A stretch of DNA of 12,472 nt from Candidatus Vogelbacteria bacterium CG22_combo_CG10-13_8_21_14_all_37_9 (GCA_002772495.1 PCSX01000036.1:1-12472), one strand, 5' to 3'. Shown: positions 1-7,789, counted from the stretch's first letter. Notes: a model not told the origin generated them from the sequence alone. A program made the numbers and translations.

Positions 1-1467
1 AAGGTAGAAGTAGCCGGTCCAGGTTTCATTAATTTTTATCTTAGTGATCAATATTTATTTTCTGAATTGGCGATTATTAAAAAAACTGACCCTTACGGTC
101 TTAATCAATCAAAACACGGTCAAAAAATTATTATTGAATATACTGATCCAAATCCCTTTAAGCTTTTTCACATTGGTCATTTGATGAGTAATACCATTGG
201 AGAATCAATCGCTCGACTTTTAGAATTTTCGGGAGCGGAAATTAAAAGAGCTTGTTATCAAGGTGATGTCGGCTTACATGTGGCTAAAACTATTTGGGGG
301 ATTAAACAAAATTTATCACAATTACCAACTGACAATGAGTCGCTAGTAAACAAAGTGGCTTTTTTGGGCCTAGCTTATTCGGCTGGCTCAAAAGCTTTTG
401 AATTGGCGACGACCGAAATTAAAGCAGAAATTTTAGCTTTAAACAAGAAAATTTATAATCGTTCGGATCAAGAAATAAATACGCTTTATGATTTAGGTAA
501 AAAATGGAGCCTAGAATATTTTGAGAGTATTTATCAGCGCTTGGGCACTAAATTTGATTTTTATTTTTTTGAAAGTAAGACTGGTGATTTTGGTCGTCAG
601 GTAGTTGAAAATCACCCTACGGTTTTTGTGAAAAGTGAGGGGGCAGTAGTTTATCAGGGTGAAGCCGAAGGTCTGCACACTCGAGTTTTTATCAATCAAG
701 AAGGTTTACCCACTTATGAAGCCAAAGAACTAGGTTTGGCAAAAATAAAATATGATCATTATCCTTACGATTTATCTTTAGTGGTGACAGGTAATGAAAT
801 CAGTGAATATTTTCGGGTTTTGTTATCTGCTTTGAAAAAAGTTTTTCCGGATTTAGCCCTTAAGACCAAACATTTGGCTCATGGGATGTTGCGTTTACCA
901 TCAGGAAAAATGTCTTCTCGAACTGGAGAAGTGATTAGCGCCGAAGATTTAGTAGTGGAAATTAAAAATAAATTAAGTGAAAAAATTGGTGAGAAAAAAA
1001 TTACCGTCAGTGATTTGGTTTTAGATCAAATAGCGGTTGGGGCGATTAAGTATTCAATTTTAAAACAAGATAGTCAAAAAGATTTAATTTTTGATTTAGA
1101 AAAAACTGTTTCTTTCGATGGTAACTCTGGTCCTTATTTGCAATACACTTATGCTCGAGCGATTAGTTTGCTCGCTAAAGCTAATTTCAGCTCGACTGAA
1201 TATCTAGTCCCTGATCAAGCTAGTCCTTTGGAACATTTACTGTATCGTTTTCCGGAAGTGGTAGAATATTCGGCCGAAAATTATGCCCCGCACCATCTCT
1301 GCACCTATCTCTATGAATTAGCGAGCACTTTTAACAATTTTTACAATCAAGACAAAATCATCGGTGCTCCTGATGAAGCTTATCGTTTAGCACTGACTTC
1401 GGCCAGCGCTCAAATTTTAAAAACCGGTTTAGGTTTATTGGGAATTATTAGCCCTGAAAAGATGTAA
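1..1467 (+). CDS. argS: Arginyl-tRNA synthetase, 5'-truncated by the window edge
   Basis: Class I aminoacyl-tRNA synthetase that attaches arginine to tRNA-Arg in the cytosol. The frame is open from base 1 and its first residues (VAGPGFINFYL, residues 4-14) match the end of the ArgRS-specific N-terminal domain, so the true start lies upstream. The TTG at 67 is internal. 488 residues are visible. The ATP-binding signature is HIGH (57-60), following a PNPFKLF stretch, and the KMSKS-equivalent is KMSSRTG (from 303), the usual ArgRS form. The C-terminal third has the DALR-type helical anticodon-binding domain, with SGPYLQYTYAR just before it and a hydrophobic end (LGLLGIISPEKM). It stops with TAA, directly followed by a large inverted repeat that may end its transcript. 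Identity is very secure; only the N-terminus is missing. Confidence 0.97.
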   Translation, partial: KVEVAGPGFINFYLSDQYLFSELAIIKKTDPYGLNQSKHGQKIIIEYTDPNPFKLFHIGHLMSNTIGESIARLLEFSGAEIKRACYQGDVGLHVAKTIWGIKQNLSQLPTDNESLVNKVAFLGLAYSAGSKAFELATTEIKAEILALNKKIYNRSDQEINTLYDLGKKWSLEYFESIYQRLGTKFDFYFFESKTGDFGRQVVENHPTVFVKSEGAVVYQGEAEGLHTRVFINQEGLPTYEAKELGLAKIKYDHYPYDLSLVVTGNEISEYFRVLLSALKKVFPDLALKTKHLAHGMLRLPSGKMSSRTGEVISAEDLVVEIKNKLSEKIGEKKITVSDLVLDQIAVGAIKYSILKQDSQKDLIFDLEKTVSFDGNSGPYLQYTYARAISLLAKANFSSTEYLVPDQASPLEHLLYRFPEVVEYSAENYAPHHLCTYLYELASTFNNFYNQDKIIGAPDEAYRLALTSASAQILKTGLGLLGIISPEKM

Positions 1468-1540
1468 CCCGGTAGTAGATTTTGACATAGTCTGTCCCTA
1501 GGCAGACGCTCTCCGAGCAATGTCAAAACTCACTACCGGG
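1468..1540. repeat. 73-nt cruciform / three-way-junction palindromic element between argS and ileS
   Basis: The outer arms 1468-1488 and 1520-1540 form two perfect 9-bp blocks (cccggtagt/actaccggg and ttttgacat/atgtcaaaa) separated by a 3-nt opposed AGA/CTC. Between them lie two back-to-back hairpins. The first is gtctg 1490-1494 with cagac 1503-1507, extended by CC/GG past a one-base bulge. The second is gctc 1508-1511 with gagc 1515-1518, loop tcc. The element begins on the base after the argS stop and ends 57 bp before the ileS ATG. A short T-run (1543-1547) follows, so it might also terminate argS transcription. The shape resembles REP/MITE-type palindromic units; this identity is inferred. 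Confidence 0.75.
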
Positions 1541-1561
1541 TAATTTTTAACCTCGAATCAT

Positions 1562-1590
1562 TTGCGAGTGGTCTAAAAATAGGCTAAATT
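1562..1590 (+). promoter_or_regulatory. Candidate promoter of ileS giving a leaderless mRNA
   Basis: A -35-like TTGCGA (1562-1567), a 17-bp spacer and a -10-like TAAATT (1585-1590) lie just after the palindromic element. A start about 7 bases past the -10 would fall at 1597-1598, on the ileS ATG. Each box matches the sigma-70 consensus at 4 of 6 positions. The spacing is ideal and no ribosome binding site is present, but such boxes are easy to find in AT-rich DNA. Confidence 0.45.
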
Positions 1591-1597
1591 GAAACTT

Positions 1598-4500
1598 ATG
1601 GACGAAACTAAAAAATCACCTCAAGCCGAGCGAGAAGAAAAAATTTTAGAGTCTTGGCAAACTGAAAAAATTTTTGAACAAAGTTTAAATAAAGCTAACC
1701 CTAAAGGAGAGTTTGTTTTTTATGATGGGCCACCTTTTGCCACTGGTCTGCCTCACTATGGACATATTTTGGCTGGAACGATTAAGGATGTAATTCCGCG
1801 CTATAAAACAATGCAGGGCTATCATGTTCGACGACGTTGGGGTTGGGATTGTCATGGTTTACCGCTCGAAAATTTAGTGGAACAAGAACTTAAATTGGAA
1901 CACAAAAAAGATATTGAAGGATATGGTATTGATCGCTTTAATGAATACGCTAAAAAAAGTGTTTTACGTTTTGTTGATGACTGGAAGAAGATTATTCCGC
2001 GCCTTGGTCGTTTTGTCGATATGGAAGATGATTATCGGAGTTTAGATGCTTCTTATTCGGAAAGTGTTTGGTGGATTTTTAAAACTCTCTATGAGCGAGA
2101 TTTAATTTACGAAGGTTACAAATCAATGCATATTTGTCCTCGTTGTGAGACCACCTTGGCTAATTTTGAAGTTAATCAGGGCTACAAGGACGTGACGGAT
2201 ATATCCGTCTATGTTAAATTTAAAATTCACCCTGTGGAATATGACGCAAAAGGCGTCATAAAATCTGAAGGATTTTTATTCCACGGGGTAAAAAATGCAG
2301 ATCAAAAATTAAAAATAGAGGATAACACTTATCTCGTGGCTTGGACGACGACTCCTTGGACTTTGCCGGGTAATGTCGCTTTGGCGGTAAATAAAGAGAT
2401 TGACTATGTCAAATTAAAAATTAAAAATGAAAAATTAAAAGTTGAAAATCCAGCAGTCAAACCAGAAACTCCTAAAAACGAAATCTTGATTGTCGCTAAG
2501 GATCTTTTGGAGAAAGTTTTTAAAGATGAAAATTATGAAATTATAGAAGAATTTAAAGGCTCTGAATTAATCGGCTTAGCTTACGAGCCAGTCTTTGATT
2601 ATTACTTAAAAGATGAAATCTTAAAAAATCGGGAGCGGGGATGGAAGATATATGGTGCCGATTTTGTCAGTACTGAAGAGGGAACAGGGATAGTTCATAT
2701 CGCTCCAGCTTTTGGTGAAAATGATTTACTTTTAAGTCAGCAAGCTAATTTACCTTTTATCCAACATGTCAAAATGGATGGGACTTTTAAACCAGAAGTG
2801 ACAGATTTAGTTGGACAAGCAGTTAAACCAATTGAAAATCCTCAACAAGCTGATATCGAAATCATTAAATTGCTCGCGGTTAAGGGCTTACTATTGGCCA
2901 AAGAAAAAATCGTCCATTCCTACCCACATTGTTGGCGTTGTGAGACTCCACTCTTAAATTATGCTACTTCGTCTTGGTTTGTAAAAGTGACCGCTTTAAA
3001 AGATAAATTAATTAAAGCCAATCAAGAAATTAATTGGGTCCCCGATAATATTAAAGCTGGTCGTTTTGGAAAGTGGTTGGAAGGGTCACGAGATTGGGCT
3101 ATTTCTCGGAGTCGCTTTTGGGGCGCTCCGCTACCAGTCTGGCGTTGCCCTGATTGTCAAAAATTAAAGATTGTCGGTTCTTTGGAGGAATTGCAGTCGG
3201 ATCATCAAGGGTCTAAAAATAATTATCAAGTTATTCGTCACGGTGAAGCGCTTAGTAATTTGACTAATAAAATAAGTTTTGGCACTGAAGCTGAAGATGG
3301 CTTAACACCAGCTGGTGTCGAACAAGTTAAACAAGCCAGCCAAACTTTAAGCAAGCAAAAGATCGATCTGATTGTCAGCTCACCTTTTCGGCGAACTCGA
3401 GAAACGGCCGAGTTGATTGCTCAAACAATCGGCCTATCTTCTGAACAAACAATTTTCGATGAACGCTTACAAGAAATCAATCCTGGTGATTTGGATGGTC
3501 TGTCTTGGTCTGATTATCAGATCCAAGTTAAAACAAAACAAGCTAATGGTCGAGAATCCCTACCAACTATTCGGACTCGGGTTATGAGTTTATTGTTTGA
3601 TTTAGAACAACGTTATGAGGCAAAAAATATTTTAATCATTAGTCATGGTTTACCACTACGTTTATTATTAATCGCTTCAGCTGGAGTAGCTAATCGGGAT
3701 TTACGAACTAATACTAAGTGGTCTCTTTCTGCTTTGGCCAATGCTGAAATTAGAGCTTTAAATTTTAAACCTTATCCTCATAATCCTGATTTTGATTTGG
3801 ATTTTCATCGACCTTATATTGATGATATTAAATTAACTTGCTCTTGTGGCTCGGCGATGAATCGAGTAGCAGAAGTTTTCGACTGTTGGTTTGAATCTGG
3901 AGCCATGCCTTATGCCCAAGATCATTTTCCTTTTGGTAATAGTCGCCGTTTGATTGATCCGGACCAAAAAATTGGTTTTCCAGCTGATTTTATTGCCGAA
4001 GGTTTAGACCAAACCCGGGGTTGGTTTTATAGTCTCTTAGTTTTAGGAGTGGCTTTATTTGATCAGAGTCCTTATAAAAATGTCATTGTCAACGGCATGG
4101 TTTTGGCCGAAGACGGTCAAAAAATGTCTAAACGCCTTAAAAATTATCCTGACCCAATATTGATGGTTGATAAATATGGGGCTGACGCGCTTCGTTTTTA
4201 TTTAATGATTTCACCGGTCGTTCGCGGAGAAGATTTAAATTTAAGTGAAAAAGGGATTGGAGAAGTGGCTAGACGAGTTTTAGCTCGATTGGATAATGTT
4301 CTTACTTTCTTTTTGACTTATGGTGATTTGACTGAGACCTTAGTCAGCCCAGATTCTGACCAGATTTTAGATTCTTGGATTCTCGCTCGTTTAACTGAAC
4401 TTATTAATTTAGTTAGTCTTAATTTGGACCGTTATGAATTAGATAAATCAGCTCGAGCGATTGATGATTTTATCGATGATTTATCAAATTGGTATCTTCG

Positions 4501-5221
4501 CCGTTCTCGAGATCGTTTTCATAGTGAAGATTTAGCTGATCAAAAAAGGGCCAATAATACTTTGCGTTGGATTTTAATAGAATTAGCCAAAGTTTTAGCT
4601 CCCTTTACACCCTTTTTAGCCGAAAATATTTATCAACAATTAGGTCCTGATCATAAGTTAGCTAGTATTCATCTGGAAACTTGGCCGGAATCAAAAACTC
4701 TAAAGCCTTCACTTGAAGAAAGGAAAGACCTGATACCTTTAATGTCCGAATTACGACTTCTGGCTACTTTAGGTTTAGAGTTAAGAGCGAAGGCGGGGAT
4801 TAAAGTTCGTCAACCTTTAAATAAATTAAGTCTTCAGTCGGATCGTTTGAGCGGTCAAATGGAATTACTAAAACTTCTAAGTGAAGAGTTAAATGTTAAA
4901 ACAATTGAATTTGATAAAAATCTTTCGACGGTCGCCGAACTTGATTTAGTTATTAGTCCGGACTTGAAACAAGAAGGTTTGGCTCGAGATTTAATTCGTT
5001 TAATTCAAGAAGGTCGCAAACAAGCTGGACTAAGTCCTTTAGATTTAGCTAATCTAGATATTTATCTCACTCCCGAATTGGTGGTAGTTTTAACTAATTA
5101 TGAAACCGAGATCAAACGAGTAGCTAAATTGAAGCAAATAAAAATTCAAACTAGTCCTAACTCTGAATTAATTAAATTAGATCAGGCGGAGCTCGCTTTT
5201 CGTCTGGAACGGGCAAATTAA
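1598..5221 (+). CDS. ileS: Isoleucyl-tRNA synthetase with an inserted histidine-phosphatase domain
   Basis: Charges tRNA-Ile with isoleucine and edits misactivated valine. 1207 residues from ATG 1598; the in-frame TTG at 1589 is less likely. Landmarks: HYGH (53-56), WGWDCHGLPLE (about 82-92), CP1 editing-domain motif WTTTPWTLPGN (249-259), KMSKR (842-846), then the helical anticodon-binding domain and a C-terminal region. The CP1-distal core (FWGAPLPVW, VFDCWFESGAMPYAQ) is of the archaeal/eukaryotic-like type. Between the cysteine pairs CPDC (517-520) and CSC (748-750) sits about 180 residues of histidine phosphatase, which makes the protein unusually long. The CP1 region also carries extra residues encoded by a nested palindrome (2229-2289) and an A/T repeat (2411-2440). 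There is no Shine-Dalgarno. The stop overlaps the recO ATG by one base (TAATG), suggesting translational coupling. Confidence 0.97.
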   Translation: MDETKKSPQAEREEKILESWQTEKIFEQSLNKANPKGEFVFYDGPPFATGLPHYGHILAGTIKDVIPRYKTMQGYHVRRRWGWDCHGLPLENLVEQELKLEHKKDIEGYGIDRFNEYAKKSVLRFVDDWKKIIPRLGRFVDMEDDYRSLDASYSESVWWIFKTLYERDLIYEGYKSMHICPRCETTLANFEVNQGYKDVTDISVYVKFKIHPVEYDAKGVIKSEGFLFHGVKNADQKLKIEDNTYLVAWTTTPWTLPGNVALAVNKEIDYVKLKIKNEKLKVENPAVKPETPKNEILIVAKDLLEKVFKDENYEIIEEFKGSELIGLAYEPVFDYYLKDEILKNRERGWKIYGADFVSTEEGTGIVHIAPAFGENDLLLSQQANLPFIQHVKMDGTFKPEVTDLVGQAVKPIENPQQADIEIIKLLAVKGLLLAKEKIVHSYPHCWRCETPLLNYATSSWFVKVTALKDKLIKANQEINWVPDNIKAGRFGKWLEGSRDWAISRSRFWGAPLPVWRCPDCQKLKIVGSLEELQSDHQGSKNNYQVIRHGEALSNLTNKISFGTEAEDGLTPAGVEQVKQASQTLSKQKIDLIVSSPFRRTRETAELIAQTIGLSSEQTIFDERLQEINPGDLDGLSWSDYQIQVKTKQANGRESLPTIRTRVMSLLFDLEQRYEAKNILIISHGLPLRLLLIASAGVANRDLRTNTKWSLSALANAEIRALNFKPYPHNPDFDLDFHRPYIDDIKLTCSCGSAMNRVAEVFDCWFESGAMPYAQDHFPFGNSRRLIDPDQKIGFPADFIAEGLDQTRGWFYSLLVLGVALFDQSPYKNVIVNGMVLAEDGQKMSKRLKNYPDPILMVDKYGADALRFYLMISPVVRGEDLNLSEKGIGEVARRVLARLDNVLTFFLTYGDLTETLVSPDSDQILDSWILARLTELINLVSLNLDRYELDKSARAIDDFIDDLSNWYLRRSRDRFHSEDLADQKRANNTLRWILIELAKVLAPFTPFLAENIYQQLGPDHKLASIHLETWPESKTLKPSLEERKDLIPLMSELRLLATLGLELRAKAGIKVRQPLNKLSLQSDRLSGQMELLKLLSEELNVKTIEFDKNLSTVAELDLVISPDLKQEGLARDLIRLIQEGRKQAGLSPLDLANLDIYLTPELVVVLTNYETEIKRVAKLKQIKIQTSPNSELIKLDQAELAFRLERAN
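2229..2289. repeat. 61-nt nested palindrome inside the ileS reading frame
   Basis: The outer 12-bp stem pairs 2229-2240 (accctgtggaat) with 2278-2289 (attccacggggt), including one T-G pair. It encloses two adjacent perfect hairpins: atgacgc 2241-2247 with gcgtcat 2253-2259 (loop aaaag), and aaaatc 2260-2265 with gatttt 2271-2276 (loop tgaag). Only T2277 and the two 5-nt loops are unpaired. It encodes about residues 211-231 of IleRS (around HPVEYDAKGVIKSEG), between VYVKF and WTTTPWTLPGN, where other IleRS are usually shorter. Likely an in-frame palindromic insertion; origin unknown. Confidence 0.75.
2411..2440 (+). repeat. A/T-rich short tandem-like repeat inside ileS
   Basis: An A/T tract built on the unit AAATTAA, encoding the lysine-rich stretch KLKIKNEKLK in the CP1 domain. 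Its first 19 bases (2411-2429) recur exactly, in inverse orientation, at 11846-11864 between rpsF and ssb, and a shorter version occurs at 2304-2316. This suggests a dispersed low-complexity repeat family, though base composition alone could explain part of the match. Confidence 0.5.
3221..3769 (+). other. Histidine phosphatase (PGM-like) domain inserted within IleRS
   Basis: Sub-region of ileS, about residues 542-724. It shows the histidine phosphatase signature in order: VIRHGE with the phospho-acceptor His548 and Arg547, SSPFRRTRETAE with the phosphate-binding arginine near 599, the acidic residue in RLQEINPGDLDG near 626, and IISHGLPLR with the second catalytic His683. All core catalytic positions are therefore present, so activity is plausible. 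It is flanked by typical IleRS sequence (GSLEEL before, DFHRPYIDDIKL after), so the insertion lies within one continuous open frame. Substrate unknown. Confidence 0.93.
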
Positions 5222-5817
5222 TGTCTCATCGACTTTATCACACTGAGGGTTTTGTTTTACGTCATCTGCCCCGAGGTGAAGCCAATAAACTCCTTTATTT
5301 ATTTACGCCGGAATTTGGTCGCTGTTTAGTTTTAGCTCAAGGAGTCCGGCAGGAGAAATCAAAATTACGACCAAACTTGGTCGATTATAATTTCGGCCAC
5401 TTCTCTTTAGTCCGAGGTCGAGAATTTTGGCGTCTAGTTTCAGCCGAGAAAGATTCTCGTTTTACAGCACTTTATCAGTCAGCTGAAAAACAGCTAATTG
5501 TGGCCAATCTTTTTAATTTATTAGCTAAAATTTTAGTGGAAGAGGAAGATAGTCAAATTATTTTTGAAGACTTAGTCCTGCTTTGTCAGACCCTCATCGA
5601 ACTGCCTCCGCAAAGTGATTTAATCCCTATTAGTGAACGTTTATTTTTATTACGTTTGATTAAGCATTTAGGTTATTGGCCGAACGAAGTTGGGCTGACT
5701 GATTTTGTTGAGACTAAAATTTGGTCCTTAGAGTTGTTAAAAAATTTAGCTGAACCAGCTCTTAGTCAACAAGCGACTAAAGTTATTAATCATTTTTTCA
5801 CCACTAAAATTGTTTAA
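5221..5817 (+). CDS. recO: DNA repair protein RecO, short form
   Basis: RecO binds single-stranded DNA and SSB and helps load RecA during gap repair and RecF-pathway recombination. 198 residues. The N-terminal OB-fold is clear: TEGFVLRHLPRGEANKLLYL (8-27), FTPEFGRCLVLAQGVRQ (28-44) and FSLVRGREFWRLVSAE (61-76). The C-terminal helical part is recognisable (LFLLRLIKHLGYWPN). The family is usually about 240 residues with a cysteine zinc finger in many members; here the C-terminal part is short and lacks a cysteine cluster. The ATG shares its A with the ileS TAA and there is no ribosome binding site, so translation probably depends on ileS. Identification is firm from the N-terminal domain. Confidence 0.9.
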   Translation: MSHRLYHTEGFVLRHLPRGEANKLLYLFTPEFGRCLVLAQGVRQEKSKLRPNLVDYNFGHFSLVRGREFWRLVSAEKDSRFTALYQSAEKQLIVANLFNLLAKILVEEEDSQIIFEDLVLLCQTLIELPPQSDLIPISERLFLLRLIKHLGYWPNEVGLTDFVETKIWSLELLKNLAEPALSQQATKVINHFFTTKIV

Positions 5818-5840
5818 TTTTGCTCCGCTAGTGTTATAAT
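5810..5840 (+). promoter_or_regulatory. Candidate extended -10 promoter upstream of the surface-protein gene
   Basis: A perfect -10 TATAAT (5835-5840) is preceded by TGT, giving an extended -10 (TG at 5832-5833). A weak -35-like TTGTTT lies at 5810-5815 with a long 19-bp spacer. A start about 7 bases past the -10 would be near 5847, five bases before the ATG at 5852, leaving no room for a ribosome binding site. The boxes overlap the end of recO. Confidence 0.6.
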
Positions 5841-5851
5841 CTTAGAAAATA

Positions 5852-7771
5852 ATGTTTCCCGCTGATAAAAACAATCGTCTTGATGAATTAGCTAATCGCC
5901 TCGATCAGGGTAATTTGTCGAGTGTCCGTTTAAAGCGTTCAAAACTAAGTAATCCCAGTCTTTCGGCCCCGACTGAATGGCCTGAAGAGTTAGTGGCTGA
6001 TTATGGTGAGCGAGGAGATTCTCGAACTTGGCTGTGGTTAAAACGTCTCTTGATCGGATCAAGCTTATTCTTTGTTTTAGCCGTGGCCATTGCTTTGTTT
6101 ATATTTTTTAGTGGTTCTAACTTAATTTCTAATAATCGAATTGATCTATCTATCACGGGACCAATTTCTCTTAAGGCGGGGGAGGAAGCTAATTGGCAAT
6201 TAACAATTATCAATCGTAATAAAAGCACTCTTCAATCCGCTCGGCTATTATTAGATTATCCACCGGGCACTCGCTCCAGCAAAAATATTCAACAAGAATT
6301 AATTCATGAGTCTATTAGTTTAAGTGATATAAAACCGGGGGCGATGGTTAATCAAACGGCTCGGGCTTTTGTGTTCGGACCAGCCAATAGTCAATCGACG
6401 ATTAAAGCCACTTTGGAATATCGTTTGGCTAATTCTAGTGCCGTTTTTACCAAAGATTTAGACTATAATTTCACCATCAATGATTCCCCAATTAATTTAA
6501 GTTTAGCTTTGCCAACGGAAATAAATTCTGGCCGAGATTTAACTTTAGATCTTAAAATTATTTCTAACTCCTCAACTATTTTAACTAATGTTTTATTAGC
6601 CATTAATTATCCGCCGGGCTTTAGTTTCCGATCAGCTAGTTTACCACCAACTAAGGATAATAATGTTTGGTCCTTAGGTGATCTGCCGGTCGGAATTGAA
6701 AAACACCTCGTCATCCAAGGGGTTTTAGATGGTCAAGATGAAGAATTAAAAACTTTTCAAACTACGATTGGTCTAGCTGATAGTCAAATCGTTGATAAAA
6801 TGTCAGTTGTTTATAATAAAATTACTCAATCAATTGCTATTCGACGACCCTTTGTGGGTTTAAATTTATCTTTAGGTAATCAAGCTAATCCTGGTGATAG
6901 TTCTGTTTTTAGTTCCGGAGAATCAATTCCCGGTCAACTTTCTTGGATTAATAATACTCCCAACCTGGTTCGTAATTTAAAAATTAAATTAGCGTTAGTG
7001 GGACCAATTTACGATCGTCGCTCGGTCAATGCTAATGATGGTTTTTATCGATCAACTGATGAGACTATTATTTGGGATAAAAGTTTGATTGAGGGCTTGG
7101 CGGTTCTCAAACCGGGTGATAGTGCTAACGCTAGTTTTTCCTTCTCTCTTCTTCCTAGTTCAGCTTTACAAGGGGCTTTAGCTAATAATCCGCAATTAGA
7201 AATTATTGTGATTATTGAAGGAGAACGAATAACTGACGATAACCAAAGCGAGGCGCTTAAGACTGAAATTCATAAAATTGTTCGCTTGCGATCGGCGATT
7301 AATCTAGCCACCAAAACTTCCTATCAGAGTGGACCTTTCACTAATAGTGGACCCCTACCACCAAAAGTGAATGAAAAAACCACTTATACTCTAACTTGGT
7401 CGCTAACTAATCCTTCGAATAATTTAAGTAATGTTCAAGTTAAGACCGTTTTACCACCGTATATTACTTGGTTAGATACCAGTTCGCCTCAAATCGAAAA
7501 ATTAACTTACAGTGAAAAAGATCATAGTTTAATTTGGGATCTTGGTTTAGTCCCGGCTGGGACAGGTTTTAATATTCCGATTCGAGAAGTATCTTTCCAA
7601 ATCGGTCTTGTTCCTAGTTTAAGTCAACTTAATCGTAGTCCTAATTTGAGTGGTTCGATAGAGTTAAGTGGAGTGGATAATTTTACAGGGACTAAAGTTC
7701 AACTTAATTACAATCCTTTAACCACTCAGGCTAGTGATGGTGGGGGAGCCACTAGTTCGGTTGTGGAATAG
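5852..7771 (+). CDS. Single-pass membrane protein with about four extracellular Ig-like repeats, function unknown
   Basis: 639 residues with no catalytic motif that I recognise. Residues 1-65 are polar with basic residues and probably cytoplasmic. One transmembrane helix spans about 66-87 (LLIGSSLFFVLAVAIALFIF), preceded by WLKR, consistent with the N-terminus inside. The rest is a large extracytoplasmic beta-rich region with repeated units near 97-208, 214-322, 334-480 and 482-622. Each opens with a strand such as IDLSITGP or INLSLALP. Most contain phrases such as LLLDYPPGT, LAINYPPGF or KTVLPPYITW and a W(S/D)LG(D/L)LP/VP(A/V)G turn, as in DUF11/CARDB-like adhesion or scaffold domains. It is rich in Asn, Ser and Thr, with no cysteines seen and no C-terminal sorting motif. 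The neighbouring downstream gene is also a membrane protein. A cell-surface role is inferred. Confidence 0.85.
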   Translation: MFPADKNNRLDELANRLDQGNLSSVRLKRSKLSNPSLSAPTEWPEELVADYGERGDSRTWLWLKRLLIGSSLFFVLAVAIALFIFFSGSNLISNNRIDLSITGPISLKAGEEANWQLTIINRNKSTLQSARLLLDYPPGTRSSKNIQQELIHESISLSDIKPGAMVNQTARAFVFGPANSQSTIKATLEYRLANSSAVFTKDLDYNFTINDSPINLSLALPTEINSGRDLTLDLKIISNSSTILTNVLLAINYPPGFSFRSASLPPTKDNNVWSLGDLPVGIEKHLVIQGVLDGQDEELKTFQTTIGLADSQIVDKMSVVYNKITQSIAIRRPFVGLNLSLGNQANPGDSSVFSSGESIPGQLSWINNTPNLVRNLKIKLALVGPIYDRRSVNANDGFYRSTDETIIWDKSLIEGLAVLKPGDSANASFSFSLLPSSALQGALANNPQLEIIVIIEGERITDDNQSEALKTEIHKIVRLRSAINLATKTSYQSGPFTNSGPLPPKVNEKTTYTLTWSLTNPSNNLSNVQVKTVLPPYITWLDTSSPQIEKLTYSEKDHSLIWDLGLVPAGTGFNIPIREVSFQIGLVPSLSQLNRSPNLSGSIELSGVDNFTGTKVQLNYNPLTTQASDGGGATSSVVE

Positions 7772-7789
7772 AGCATCTCAACTCAAAGT

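Noticed and set aside
67..69. TTG as the start of argS
   Set aside because: Coding sequence typical of ArgRS continues upstream to base 1 in the same frame.
511..699. 62-codon minus-strand ORF inside argS
   Set aside because: Antisense to a strongly conserved coding region; low-complexity Lys/Ile/Phe translation and no start signal.
1468..1540. tRNA gene or tRNA-like structure
   Set aside because: The size fits and it has a branched fold, but there is no 7-nt anticodon loop, no T-arm consensus and no acceptor stem followed by CCA; the hairpin loops are 3 nt.
1468..1540. Integron attC site
   Set aside because: It is an imperfect palindrome, but the conserved core-site ends (RYYYAAC and GTTRRRY) are absent and no gene cassette surrounds it.
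6001..6228. 75-codon minus-strand ORF inside the surface-protein gene
   Set aside because: Shadow of the transmembrane region on the opposite strand; no family resemblance or start signal.
6424..6441. 18-nt direct repeat with the AI-2E gene (tttggctaattctagtgc, again near 8225)
   Set aside because: Both copies encode LANSSA with the preferred codons of this genome; chance plus codon bias explains it.
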